From NCBI GenBank assembly GCA_023411395.1, contig JAEYOV010000071.1:62001-126000 (forward strand): a stretch of DNA of 64,000 nt, given 5' to 3'. Positions 44,632 through 52,720 of this stretch are shown one piece after another (positions within the stretch are counted from its first letter, which is position 1; each line of letters opens with the position of its first letter). Both the position numbers and the translations under genes were made by a program. Source of the stretch: Bacillota bacterium. GTDB taxonomy: Bacteria > Bacillota > Clostridia > Christensenellales > Aristaeellaceae. The notes below the pieces were generated by a model. The model was not told the origin of the DNA. It ran no database searches and saw only the letters and a list, made by a program, of their open reading frames with translations.

Positions 44632-46644
44632 TTACTTCTTTGCGATCCTGACATCCGCCCCGTCCCGCAAAAATACCGGCAAATGCTCAAGGGGCGCGTC
44701 CGCCATGATCCATGTACCGCCCTCGTATACTTTGCCGCCATATGCGTCACGCCATTTGGAACCGCTGGGCAGGTATACCTTCCGCTGACGCATGTGCAGC
44801 TCCATTACCGGTGCCACCAGCACGTCCGGGCCGAACAAAAACTGGTCTTCCACCTGCCATGCCAAGCTGTCATTGGGGAAGACAAAGAAAAGCGGGCGGA
44901 TGATGGGCGTCCCCTTTTCGTGGGCTGCCTTCATGAGCTTTCGGATATAGGGGCGCATGCGCTCCCGAAGGAAAAGATGCTCGGAAAGGATACCGTACGC
45001 TTCTTCCCCATAGCTCCAAACCTCGTTGGGGCCGCCTGTTTGAGCCTTTGTGGGATCATTGGAGGGCTGCCCGTGCTCCCTGTAGCCGTGCAGCCGGAAC
45101 ACGGGGCAAAAGGTGCCAAATTGGAACCAGCGGATGAGCAATTCTCGGTAGCCGGGGTCGTCTTGATCGCCGCCGTGGAAGCCGCCGATGTCGGTGGTCC
45201 ACCAGGGGATTCCCGCGATAGCCATGCTCAGCCCCGCCGCCAACTGTTCCCGAAGCGTTAAAAAGGTGGTGCTGATATCCCCGGACCAGACCAGAGCACC
45301 ATAGCGCTGGCTGCCTGCCCAGGCACAGCGCAAAAGGTTCACAGGCGCTTGGATGCCGGCGTTTTTCAGCCCGTCGTAAAAGCCGCGGGCGTACAGCGCC
45401 GGAAAAATGTTTCCGGTCTTGACCACGGGACCGGTGCTGTAGCGGTACAGGTCAAAATCATAGGCCTTGCATTCAGGCTCGGCCTCGTCCAGCCAGAAAA
45501 CTTTGATGCCGTATTCGAAGTAGTTTTTCTTGATGATATTCCACACATGTTCCCTGGCCGCGTCCTGGGTGACATCATAGGGGATGGTGTTCCCACAGTA
45601 ATCCATGCTGTAACGCATGCCCCGGTCCACGCGGACAAGGTACCCTTTTTCCAGCATCTCCTTGTAGTTTTCGCTGCGGTTGTCCACATAAGGCCAGACG
45701 GATACCATCAGCTCGATGCCCATTTCGTTCAGTTCCCGCACCATGGCCTTGGGATCGGGAAAGTCTTTTTTATCAAACCGCCAGTCGCCTTGCATGGGCC
45801 AGTGGAAATAGTCACACACGATCACATCCATGGGAAGGCCGCGGCGCTTATGCTCCCGCGCCACGGAAAGCAGTTCCTCCTGGGTGCGGTAACGGAGCTT
45901 GCATTGCCAGAAGCCTAGGCCGAATTCCGGCATCATGGGCACCGTGCCGGTAGCGGAGGCGTACTGGGAAACGATCTCATCCGGCGTATTGCCGGCGGTG
46001 ATCCAATAATCCATGACCTGGGTACACTGCGCGTGCCACTCCGTCACATTTCTTGCAAAGGTGGCGTAACCAATGGCGGGGTTGTTCCACAAAAAGCCGT
46101 AGCCTTTGTTGGAGAGCAGGAACGGCACGGAGGCCTGGCTGTTGCGCTGCGCCAACTCCAGGCGGCAGCCCATTTTATCAAGGCATCCGTCCTGGTATTG
46201 GCCCATGCCGAATATCTTCTCGTCCTCGTTGGGCTCAAAGCGCACCGTCAGCCGCCAGTCCCCTTCCAGAATGGGCTGGAAGACGCGGCCCGGAATCTCC
46301 AGTGCGGATACCTTTTCATACGGCACGGCCCCGTTTTTCCAATTGGCGCGGCTGCGCCATTGCTCCCGCAAAAGCTTATTGCCGCTGCCATCGAAAAAGT
46401 GAATGTCGCCTCCCTGATGAACAACGGCCTTGATGCTGCCGTTTTGAATGCTGGCGGATGATTCGCTTAGAACGATGCTGACGCTGCATTCTTCCTTTGG
46501 CAGCAGCGCCCAGTTTTCATCGGGCATAGTATTCAAATACGTTGCTCTGACCCTAAGGGCGTTTTCGCCCCAGGGCTCGATCCACAGTTTCTCCCCGTCA
46601 AACTCCCGGATAAGGCGTGATCCGTCTTTTTTGAAGTAACCCAT
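44632..46644 (-). CDS. Glycoside hydrolase family 31 alpha-xylosidase/alpha-glucosidase
   Basis: This 670-residue enzyme matches GH31, closest in layout to YicI-type alpha-xylosidases. After an N-terminal beta-sandwich (FGMGQYQDGCLDKMG near 172), the barrel begins near 255 (MPEFGLGFWQCKLRYRTQEEL). The nucleophile Asp lies in VFWLDEAEPE (near 384) and the acid/base Asp in VWSGDISTTF (near 455). PWWTTDIGGFHGG and LFRLHGYREHG-like segments are conserved. No signal peptide, so it acts on imported oligosaccharide. It converges on the importer/enzyme operon and has its own promoter with an operator-like dyad. Alpha-xyloside specificity is inferred from overall resemblance. Confidence 0.9.
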   Translation of the reverse strand: MGYFKKDGSRLIREFDGEKLWIEPWGENALRVRATYLNTMPDENWALLPKEECSVSIVLSESSASIQNGSIKAVVHQGGDIHFFDGSGNKLLREQWRSRANWKNGAVPYEKVSALEIPGRVFQPILEGDWRLTVRFEPNEDEKIFGMGQYQDGCLDKMGCRLELAQRNSQASVPFLLSNKGYGFLWNNPAIGYATFARNVTEWHAQCTQVMDYWITAGNTPDEIVSQYASATGTVPMMPEFGLGFWQCKLRYRTQEELLSVAREHKRRGLPMDVIVCDYFHWPMQGDWRFDKKDFPDPKAMVRELNEMGIELMVSVWPYVDNRSENYKEMLEKGYLVRVDRGMRYSMDYCGNTIPYDVTQDAAREHVWNIIKKNYFEYGIKVFWLDEAEPECKAYDFDLYRYSTGPVVKTGNIFPALYARGFYDGLKNAGIQAPVNLLRCAWAGSQRYGALVWSGDISTTFLTLREQLAAGLSMAIAGIPWWTTDIGGFHGGDQDDPGYRELLIRWFQFGTFCPVFRLHGYREHGQPSNDPTKAQTGGPNEVWSYGEEAYGILSEHLFLRERMRPYIRKLMKAAHEKGTPIIRPLFFVFPNDSLAWQVEDQFLFGPDVLVAPVMELHMRQRKVYLPSGSKWRDAYGGKVYEGGTWIMADAPLEHLPVFLRDGADVRIAKK

Positions 46645-46747
46645 TGCCCCTCCCCCTGACTGAATGAATATAAGCAGTGTCTTATGCCGATATGCTTTTC
46701 ACATCGATCCAGCGGGCCGGTGCGGGCATAGACGCCATACGGCAGAA

Positions 46748-46790
46748 TGAAATTCCATTTCATTATATAGTTGGGCGGCAGTACTGTCAA
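46748..46790 (-). promoter_or_regulatory. GH31 promoter with adjacent inverted repeat
   Basis: On the minus strand TTGACA (46790-46785), a 17-base spacer and TATAAT (46767-46762) form a near-perfect sigma-A promoter. Directly downstream is TGAAAT-TCC-ATTTCA (46748-46762), a perfect inverted repeat overlapping the -10 edge and probable start site, a likely repressor operator. Confidence 0.75.
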
Positions 46791-47004
46791 GGCAATGACG
46801 GCAGGGGAAAGGCTTGCGATTGCAGTCCGGCTGCATAATAAAGCACTACTTGACAAGGGGGAATACATTGCGCGTTTGAGCCTGCCACAGGGTATTATGA
46901 CAGCGTTTCCAGGGCTTTGGGGAGCGAAACGGCCATCCTCCTTCAGCCTGGCCGGCGGCTGTCGTTTTCTCTTGCCTATCGGGTGCACGATATATAATAT
47001 CCGC
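46791..47004. other. Spacer with no supported feature
   Basis: Between the GH31 promoter and the end of the UbiX gene I see no reading frame with family resemblance, no tRNA and no convincing terminator. An open frame on the plus strand runs through but has no ribosome binding site and continues antisense into UbiX. Confidence 0.5.
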
Positions 47005-47577
47005 TCAGCGCGGCCACCTCGCGTACCCTTCCGCTTCTTCGTTGAAAATGTTCATGATCTTGCCGGTATGGTGCCTCACCATATCCTGTATGGAAGTGGG
47101 GCGGTTGTAAAAGGTCATCATCGGCGGCAGGATATTCACGCCGAGCTGTGATAGCTCCTGCATGTTCCGAAGATGGATCGGCGACAGGGGCGATTCCCTC
47201 ACACAAAGCACCAATGGACGCCGCTCCTTGATTGTTACGTCGGCAGCGCGCAGCAAAAGGTTCTCGCTGTAGCCGCTGTGTATGCCGGCTGCCGTTTTCA
47301 CGCTGCAGGGCACTACCGCCATTCCCTCCGTAGGGAAGGAGCCGCTGGCGATCCTGGCGCTGATATCTTCGGGATCATACAGAAAGTCGGCGAGCTTTTC
47401 CAGGCAGCCCGGCGCATCCGGAATTTCCAGGGCCAGGGTGCGGCGGGCAGAGGATGTAATCACCACATGGGTTTCCCAGTTTTCAAGGCGCCGCATCTGC
47501 TTGAGCAGATCCAGCGCCAGAAGGGAACCGCTGGCGCCCGAAACGCCGACCACCAGCCTTTTCTTTCGCTCCGCCAT
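47005..47577 (-). CDS. Flavin prenyltransferase UbiX-like
   Basis: UbiX makes prenylated FMN, the cofactor of UbiD-type decarboxylases. The 190-residue protein has the N-terminal GVSGASGSLLALDLL (near 11-25), VVPCSVKTAAGIHSGYSENLLLRAADVTIKERRPL (near 87-121) and the LSPIHLRNMQEL segment. The ATG at 47577 has GGGAGG seven bases upstream. It is the last gene after three RraA-family genes. No ubiD gene is present in the window, so its client enzyme must be encoded elsewhere or the protein belongs to a UbiX/Pad1-like subgroup with another role. Confidence 0.88.
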   Translation of the reverse strand: MAERKKRLVVGVSGASGSLLALDLLKQMRRLENWETHVVITSSARRTLALEIPDAPGCLEKLADFLYDPEDISARIASGSFPTEGMAVVPCSVKTAAGIHSGYSENLLLRAADVTIKERRPLVLCVRESPLSPIHLRNMQELSQLGVNILPPMMTFYNRPTSIQDMVRHHTGKIMNIFNEEAEGYARWPR

Positions 47578-47633
47578 CGCATGTCCTCCCTCTTCTATGG
47601 GGCAACTGCACAAACCGGTGCCTGTGCTCCATA

Positions 47634-48329
47634 TTACGAACGGGACGCCTCTTTTTCCGGCTCATGGGTTTGCAGCTTGTGGTAGCCCGTCTGGCGGCGT
47701 GCCTCCTTCAGCGGCATGCCGGAGAGCACCAATTCCTCAATGTGCTTTTCCGTGGCGGCGATACCCTCGGCAATGTCCAGCACGGCCAAAGCATGCTCCA
47801 GGGGAACGCGGATGGCTCCTGAATCATCCGCCACGATGAGATCACCCGGATTGACCTGCAAGCCGCTGACGCAGACCGGCACGTTCACCGCGTCCACGTA
47901 AACCCGGTCCTTGCCCGTGACCATATAGCATCCCTTTGAAAAGATGGGGTATTGAAGCCTTCTTATGGCGGGCACGTCCCGGCACACGCCGTCGATCACC
48001 GTACCCGCGATGTTTGCCTGCTTGGCCGCAATGGCCATGATATCCCCCCAGACGGTGCAGGTGTCCCTGCCGCCGTTGTCGATGACCACGACCTGGTCCG
48101 GGGTCACGTCGTCCAGATAATCTCCCACCGTGCCCTTCACCGTTCCGCAGGGCAGGTAGTGGACGGTATAGGCCTGGCCGCATATGGACGTGCCTTGCAC
48201 CACGCTTGTGATTTTGTGAAGGCCGCAGGGGGGCAGCCCCAATTTATCCACCGCATCGGATACACTGGTGGTATCCAGCTTTTTATAGCGCTCAATTATG
48301 CCTGGCGCGAGCAATGTTCCGTTCTCCAT
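47634..48329 (-). CDS. RraA-family protein (HMG/CHA aldolase-like), paralogue 1
   Basis: This 231-residue protein belongs to the RraA/dimethylmenaquinone-methyltransferase-like fold, which includes metal-dependent aldolases such as 4-carboxy-4-hydroxy-2-oxoadipate aldolase and oxaloacetate decarboxylases. Key pieces are DTTSVSDAVDKLG (near 19), VVVIDNGGRDTCTVWGDI (near 80) and GTVIDGVCRDVPAI (near 108) with the Arg-Asp pair that contacts substrate and Mg2+. The C-terminal helix region EHIxEL...MPLKEARRQTGYHKLQ is typical of the enzymatic members. It is third in the RraA-RraA-RraA-UbiX series. Confidence 0.86.
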   Translation of the reverse strand: MENGTLLAPGIIERYKKLDTTSVSDAVDKLGLPPCGLHKITSVVQGTSICGQAYTVHYLPCGTVKGTVGDYLDDVTPDQVVVIDNGGRDTCTVWGDIMAIAAKQANIAGTVIDGVCRDVPAIRRLQYPIFSKGCYMVTGKDRVYVDAVNVPVCVSGLQVNPGDLIVADDSGAIRVPLEHALAVLDIAEGIAATEKHIEELVLSGMPLKEARRQTGYHKLQTHEPEKEASRS

Positions 48330-48344
48330 GGCGATGCCTCCCGT

Positions 48345-49004
48345 TCAGCCTTTCAGCATTTTTTCGTAGCCGTATTTCTGGTCCACCTCATAGGACGAAA
48401 GGCCGGAGCGCAGATCGGCTATCATGCTCTCTTCTTTTGCAAAAAGCTCCTGCGCCTTTTGAAGCACCTTTTCAAGATGCTCCTGGGGAATGATGACCAC
48501 GCCGCTGCGGTCAGCGATCACCGTATCGCCCGGGCGCACCTGCACCCCGCCGAACTGGATGAGGGCATTGGTGGATTCCTCCATAATCCGGCCCCGGGCG
48601 GTTGCCACAACGGCGCCGCGGGCATAGACGGGAAAGCCGATCTCCACATAATCGTCCACATCGCGGCAGGCCCCGTCGATGACCACGCCGGAAATGCCCT
48701 TGAGCTGCGCGCCGTTGGCCAGTATGCCCCCCCAGCAGGAGGTGTCCAGCCGGCCGCCATTGTCCACGACGACCACATCCCCGGCCTTGGCGGCTTCGAT
48801 GGCCTTGATGCCAAGATGCGTTTTGCCCTTGGTTTCCCCGGCGGCGGTGAGCTTTAAGGTAACGGCCTCGCCAACAATTTTTCCGGCACCCTCAAAAATC
48901 GGGCGGATGCCGTAAGTGGAGCCCTTCAGCCCCAATGCGTCCAGCGCGTCGGACACGTTGGTGGTGGAGAGCCTCTTCAATGCCTCTCTTACGTTTGCGT
49001 CCAT
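48345..49004 (-). CDS. RraA-family protein, paralogue 2
   Basis: This 219-residue protein has the same fold: STTNVSDALDALGLKG (near 13), VVVVDNGGRLDTSCWGGILA (near 77) and GVVIDGACRDVDDY (near 105) with the catalytic Arg-Asp pair. PGDTVIADRSGVVIIPQEHL is the conserved C-terminal block. It lies 15 bases upstream of paralogue 1. The three paralogues are clearly diverged, so they probably work on different substrates or as hetero-oligomers rather than being a recent duplication. Confidence 0.86.
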   Translation of the reverse strand: MDANVREALKRLSTTNVSDALDALGLKGSTYGIRPIFEGAGKIVGEAVTLKLTAAGETKGKTHLGIKAIEAAKAGDVVVVDNGGRLDTSCWGGILANGAQLKGISGVVIDGACRDVDDYVEIGFPVYARGAVVATARGRIMEESTNALIQFGGVQVRPGDTVIADRSGVVIIPQEHLEKVLQKAQELFAKEESMIADLRSGLSSYEVDQKYGYEKMLKG

Positions 49005-49035
49005 ATCCTCTTCCCCCTATTGCAAATGATGCGGT

Positions 49036-49710
49036 TCATTCCTCTTCCACACAGCCGCAGCGGCGCAATACCGCGTCGTAGCCATAGATGTCGAAAATGG
49101 AGCGGCCTTTGCGGATCTCCTCCATGGTCTTTTGCTCCTTGGCGACGCGGGCATCACTTTTTTGAAGGATTTCCGCCGCCGATTCCAGCGGGATCACCAC
49201 CACGCCGTCGTCATCCCCCAGAATGATGTCCCCGGGGCGGACGATCACATCTCCGGCGCTGATGGGGTGGTTGATGAGGCCAAGCGTCTCCTTCACCGTG
49301 CCCACGATGCTGATGGCTGCCGAAAAGACAGGTAGGCCCAGATTAATAATTTCATGGGTGTCCCGCACGGAACCCGTTGTCACCAGCCCGCCCACGCCCT
49401 TGACGCAGCACTCCAGCGCCATCAGTTCCCCAAAGGGGCCGCTCTCCAGCACACGGCCGCAATCGGCCACCAGCACGTCACCTTTTTGGCATTCCTTGAT
49501 GGCCTTGAGCAGCATGATGTTGTCTCCTGCCTGCATCCTGACGGTGAACGCCGGGCCGCATACCTTCATGCCGCGGGCCAGGGGTTTGATAGCGTGATTC
49601 ATGGCGCCAAAACGGCCCATGGCCTCATGCACGGTGGCCGATCCGTGCTTGAAAAATCCTTCGATCAGGGATTTGTCCGGCCTTGGAATGTTCTTGATCA
49701 CATGAATCAT
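49036..49710 (-). CDS. RraA-family protein, paralogue 3
   Basis: This 224-residue protein is the most divergent of the three: the signature reads GLVTTGSVRDTHEI (near 106) with the Arg-Asp pair kept but Asp-Gly changed to Thr-Gly. VLVADCGRVLESGPFGELMA and PGDIILGDDDGVVVIPLE are recognisable. It resembles the 4-hydroxy-4-methyl-2-oxoglutarate/CHA aldolase-type branch. The frame is open 44 codons upstream through the promoter, but the ATG at 49710 has an AAGGAG site and fits the family. It is the first gene after the operator-bearing promoter. Confidence 0.84.
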   Translation of the reverse strand: MIHVIKNIPRPDKSLIEGFFKHGSATVHEAMGRFGAMNHAIKPLARGMKVCGPAFTVRMQAGDNIMLLKAIKECQKGDVLVADCGRVLESGPFGELMALECCVKGVGGLVTTGSVRDTHEIINLGLPVFSAAISIVGTVKETLGLINHPISAGDVIVRPGDIILGDDDGVVVIPLESAAEILQKSDARVAKEQKTMEEIRKGRSIFDIYGYDAVLRRCGCVEEE

Positions 49711-49773
49711 GTGGGTACCACTCCTTTGCTGCTGCGCTAGATGATGAGGGCGTTCCCTTTTAATTGTCGACAG

Positions 49774-49815
49774 ATTGTATACAATAATAATACCATGCCG
49801 GTTCTGTTCTGTCAA
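49774..49815 (-). promoter_or_regulatory. RraA-ubiX promoter with TTGTATACAA operator
   Basis: On the minus strand TTGACA (49815-49810), a 17-base spacer and TATTAT (49792-49787) are followed at once by ATTGTATACAAT (49785-49774), a perfect 12-bp palindrome over the likely start site. The same TTGTATACAA core occupies the same place in the frdA promoter at 58199-58208. Confidence 0.78.
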
Positions 49816-49838
49816 TGAGGATTTGTACGGAGGACTCC

Positions 49839-51782
49839 TCAATAAACGTTTTGATGCTCGCGGAAAGCCCGCCAGACATTTTCAAAAAAGAGGTCCTCTT
49901 GGGGGATCGGGTGCACGTCACGCCACCTGAATGTATAACCCTGCGGTGTCCAGGCGACCTCTTGAACCTTGCCTGCAAGCATCCCGTCATCGGGGGTAAA
50001 GCGGCAAATTTCCGGCAATGTTTCCGGAAATTTCTGCCCGCTTCCGTCCAGATAAATGGCCGCTCCGCGGCTTTTCCCGCCTTTTCCGGCGTAATCCAGC
50101 ATGGCGGCCAGCATCGTGGCCTGCGTCCTTAATATGTCCAAATACCGGTACAGGCCCGCGGCTTCGTTCATGCTTTGTATGCGCACATGGGCCGGAACAT
50201 CGGAGAGGACAGCCGTTATTTCGGACAGATGCCGTCGCATCGCATTTTCATCCCGGACGACCGCGGCCACCTTGCTCATCATAGAGGCGGCAAAGCTGCG
50301 CAACGGTCCGATGTTGGATTCATGGGCGATGCAGCGTTCGGCCAGGGACATCGTATCGGACAATTGCATCTGCATTTTTTCGCCGGGGATGGGGGAAGTC
50401 ATATTCTGTCTTTTTGCGCTGATATAGCGGGCCGCGCGTTCCGCGCCCACCTGGCCCGCGTTGAGCGCGCTGCCGCCGGGACGGTATATCCCATGGGTGC
50501 CTGCGGCCTCCCCGACGGCAAACAAGCCTTCGACATTTGTCTGCCACCAGGCATCCACCGTGATGCCGCCGTTGTAGTGCTGGCTGCACAAAGCGATTTC
50601 CAGCCATTCCGTTTTGAGGTCCACGCCCTTTGAGCGGTACAGCTCCACAGCGGGGCCGTTCATATGCGCAAGGCGGTTGTAGGGCGTATCCAATAAAGCG
50701 CCCGCGCTGTGCAGGTAGGAGTAGGCCTCCTCGCCAAGCGCGGAAAAATCAAACCTGCCGCCCAAGGGGTTTGATGAATAATCCAGAAACACGCGGCGTC
50801 CTTTGACCTTGGTTTCGATATACACCGCCAGGTCAATCATGGAGGAGCCATCCTTGGCCTTGCGCGTATCAAAGGGCCATTGGTACCCCTTGAGGAAAAG
50901 GAGCGTCAGCAAACGTCCGGCATCGGGAATGTAGTCCTGCAAAAACTCGCGGACATCATGGCCGGCTGAATCGGTGGAAACAAAGCGGGGCAGCGCCTGC
51001 ATGTATGTGCCCGACACGTTCCAGCGCGGGTGGATGGACGCGAGGCCGTATTGCCATTCCGTAAGGTTTTTCCCATGCGCGCCTGCCGTAAACGGTACAC
51101 CCGACATGCCGTCATGTCCCAATGGATAACAACTATCGCCATACACTGCCGCAGGCCCGCCCGTTGCCCACACAATGTTGGGGCACAAGAACAGCTCAAA
51201 GCGGGGCGTATCTTCGCTAACCAGGCACAAAAGGCCCCGGACGCTTCCGTTTTCCGTAAGGATCTGAATGGCCTGCCTGTTGTCGTACACGGCGATGCCC
51301 TTCTCCCGCACCGCCCGTTCCAGCGCTTCCGTCATCAGCCTGCTGGTCAGCGGCCCCGCGGAGGTGGCACGCGTGCGCGGATCATGGTCTGTTTTATAAC
51401 CGATGTACTCACCATACCTGTTCGCCGGGAACGGAACGCCAAGCTCGCACAAACGCAAAAAGCAGGGGGCTGACAGCGCAGCCTCGCACAATGCGTGCTC
51501 GCCGTCGACGCAGCCGCCGGAAAACAGCGTTTGGGCCATTTCCATCACGGAATCGGGCTCATTGCCCGACAGGGTGAGCTTATAGTACGTTTGCTTGTCC
51601 GACCCGGTATTGCGGGAAATTCCGCCGGTAAAATGGTCCGTAACAAGGGCGATATCCCGCTGGCCATAATGGTGCAGCCTGTTGGCGGCGGCGAGCCCCG
51701 CGCAACCCGATCCCACAATGACCGTATTGCACGTATACGCCGTTACCGTGTATGATCCTATTTCTACCGTTGACTGTGTCAT
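49839..51782 (-). CDS. FAD-binding flavoprotein, fumarate reductase/succinate dehydrogenase-like (third copy)
   Basis: This 647-residue flavoprotein has VIVGSGCAGLAAANRLHHYG (near 21-40), THRATSAGP-like RATSAGPLTSRLMTEAL (near 137), IVWATGGPAAVYG (near 204) and a C-terminal GEAAGTHGIYRPGGSALNAGQVGAER-type block (near 427) where FrdA proteins have their FAD-capping segment. The capping domain differs from canonical FrdA, and no FMN-binding or secretion signal is present, so it is cytoplasmic. It ends the operon that begins with frdA at 58186 and may reduce or oxidise an intermediate different from that of the FrdAB pair. Confidence 0.82.
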   Translation of the reverse strand: MTQSTVEIGSYTVTAYTCNTVIVGSGCAGLAAANRLHHYGQRDIALVTDHFTGGISRNTGSDKQTYYKLTLSGNEPDSVMEMAQTLFSGGCVDGEHALCEAALSAPCFLRLCELGVPFPANRYGEYIGYKTDHDPRTRATSAGPLTSRLMTEALERAVREKGIAVYDNRQAIQILTENGSVRGLLCLVSEDTPRFELFLCPNIVWATGGPAAVYGDSCYPLGHDGMSGVPFTAGAHGKNLTEWQYGLASIHPRWNVSGTYMQALPRFVSTDSAGHDVREFLQDYIPDAGRLLTLLFLKGYQWPFDTRKAKDGSSMIDLAVYIETKVKGRRVFLDYSSNPLGGRFDFSALGEEAYSYLHSAGALLDTPYNRLAHMNGPAVELYRSKGVDLKTEWLEIALCSQHYNGGITVDAWWQTNVEGLFAVGEAAGTHGIYRPGGSALNAGQVGAERAARYISAKRQNMTSPIPGEKMQMQLSDTMSLAERCIAHESNIGPLRSFAASMMSKVAAVVRDENAMRRHLSEITAVLSDVPAHVRIQSMNEAAGLYRYLDILRTQATMLAAMLDYAGKGGKSRGAAIYLDGSGQKFPETLPEICRFTPDDGMLAGKVQEVAWTPQGYTFRWRDVHPIPQEDLFFENVWRAFREHQNVY

Positions 51783-51794
51783 ATTGCACCTCTG

Positions 51795-52565
51795 CTAGAT
51801 ACTGCGTATATTCATGTACCCGCCATCCACATGGATGACCTGCCCGGTGGTATAGGCCATATTGCCGTTGGCGAAAACCGATACAACATTGGCCACATCC
51901 TGGGGCGTGCCCCAGCGGTGGATGGGGAATTCCGAACCCTGAAGCAGGCGGTCGTATTTTTCCTGGACGGTGCTTGTCATGTCCGTACGGATGACGCCGG
52001 GCTGCACCTCGTACACATAGACGCCCTCACCGGCAAGCCTGTCGGCGAACAGGCGCGTAAGCATGGATACACCGGCCTTGCTGATGCAGTACTCTGCCCG
52101 GCTTGGCGAGGATACCGTTGCGGAAAAGCTGGAGATATTGATGATGATCCCCTGTATCTCTCCGGACTTTCTGGGCTGCGACAGCATGGCCGACGCAACA
52201 AGCTGCGTTAAAAACATCGTGCCCTTCAGGTTGATGCCGATGACAAAATCGAAAGACTCTTCGGTGGCTGACAACAAATCCTGCCGCACGCGCGGCGCGA
52301 CGCCCGCGTTGTTGACAAGAACATCGATGCGCCCGTAACGGGACAGCGCCTGGCTGACAAATTTTTTGCGGTCATCGCTTGAGGCCAGGCTCCCCTGCAT
52401 ATAAAAGATTTCGCGCGTTTCCTGAAGCGGCGCATACGCTTCTTCACAGCTTTTATAGGGCAGCATATCCAGCACACATACCGCGTAGCCGTCCCGCACC
52501 ATATTCCGCACGATTTCCAGGCCGATTCCGCGGGCGCCGCCCGTTACCATAGCGACCTTTGCCAT
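51795..52565 (-). CDS. Short-chain dehydrogenase/reductase
   Basis: This 256-residue SDR enzyme has the TGGARGIG cofactor motif (residues 8-15), NNAG (near 84) and the catalytic Ser (ISSFSATVS) with YCISK (Tyr-xxx-Lys near 160). A probable NAD(P)-dependent hydroxyacid or alcohol dehydrogenase for the organic-acid pathway. Acidic Asp after the second strand (VLDMLPY) favours NAD. It is 12 bases before the downstream flavoprotein gene and has an AGGAGG site. Confidence 0.93.
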   Translation of the reverse strand: MAKVAMVTGGARGIGLEIVRNMVRDGYAVCVLDMLPYKSCEEAYAPLQETREIFYMQGSLASSDDRKKFVSQALSRYGRIDVLVNNAGVAPRVRQDLLSATEESFDFVIGINLKGTMFLTQLVASAMLSQPRKSGEIQGIIINISSFSATVSSPSRAEYCISKAGVSMLTRLFADRLAGEGVYVYEVQPGVIRTDMTSTVQEKYDRLLQGSEFPIHRWGTPQDVANVVSVFANGNMAYTTGQVIHVDGGYMNIRSI

Positions 52566-52596
52566 CCTGTACCTCCTTCAATCAAATGATGCAAGA

Positions 52597-52626
52597 CAGC
52601 CTTGCCCCATTTACGGGGCAAGGCTG
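52597..52626 (-). terminator. Intra-operon hairpin between TAXI protein and SDR genes
   Basis: CAGCCTTGCCCC and GGGGCAAGGCTG form a perfect 12-bp stem with a 6-base loop. On the minus strand only a mixed CTTGCATCATTTG follows, so partial termination or 3' protection of the binding-protein message is more likely than full termination. Confidence 0.55.
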
Positions 52627-52720
52627 CGCGGTCATGTTCGATGCAAAGCATGGCTCTGTTCCGCGTGACCGCCGGCTTGAGCCCTCCGAAGGAAGGCATT
52701 AAGTATTAACTGGGAAGGGA

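Noticed and set aside
46771..47151. 126-codon frame in the GH31-UbiX spacer
   Set aside because: No start signal, runs antisense into UbiX, and shows no domain pattern.
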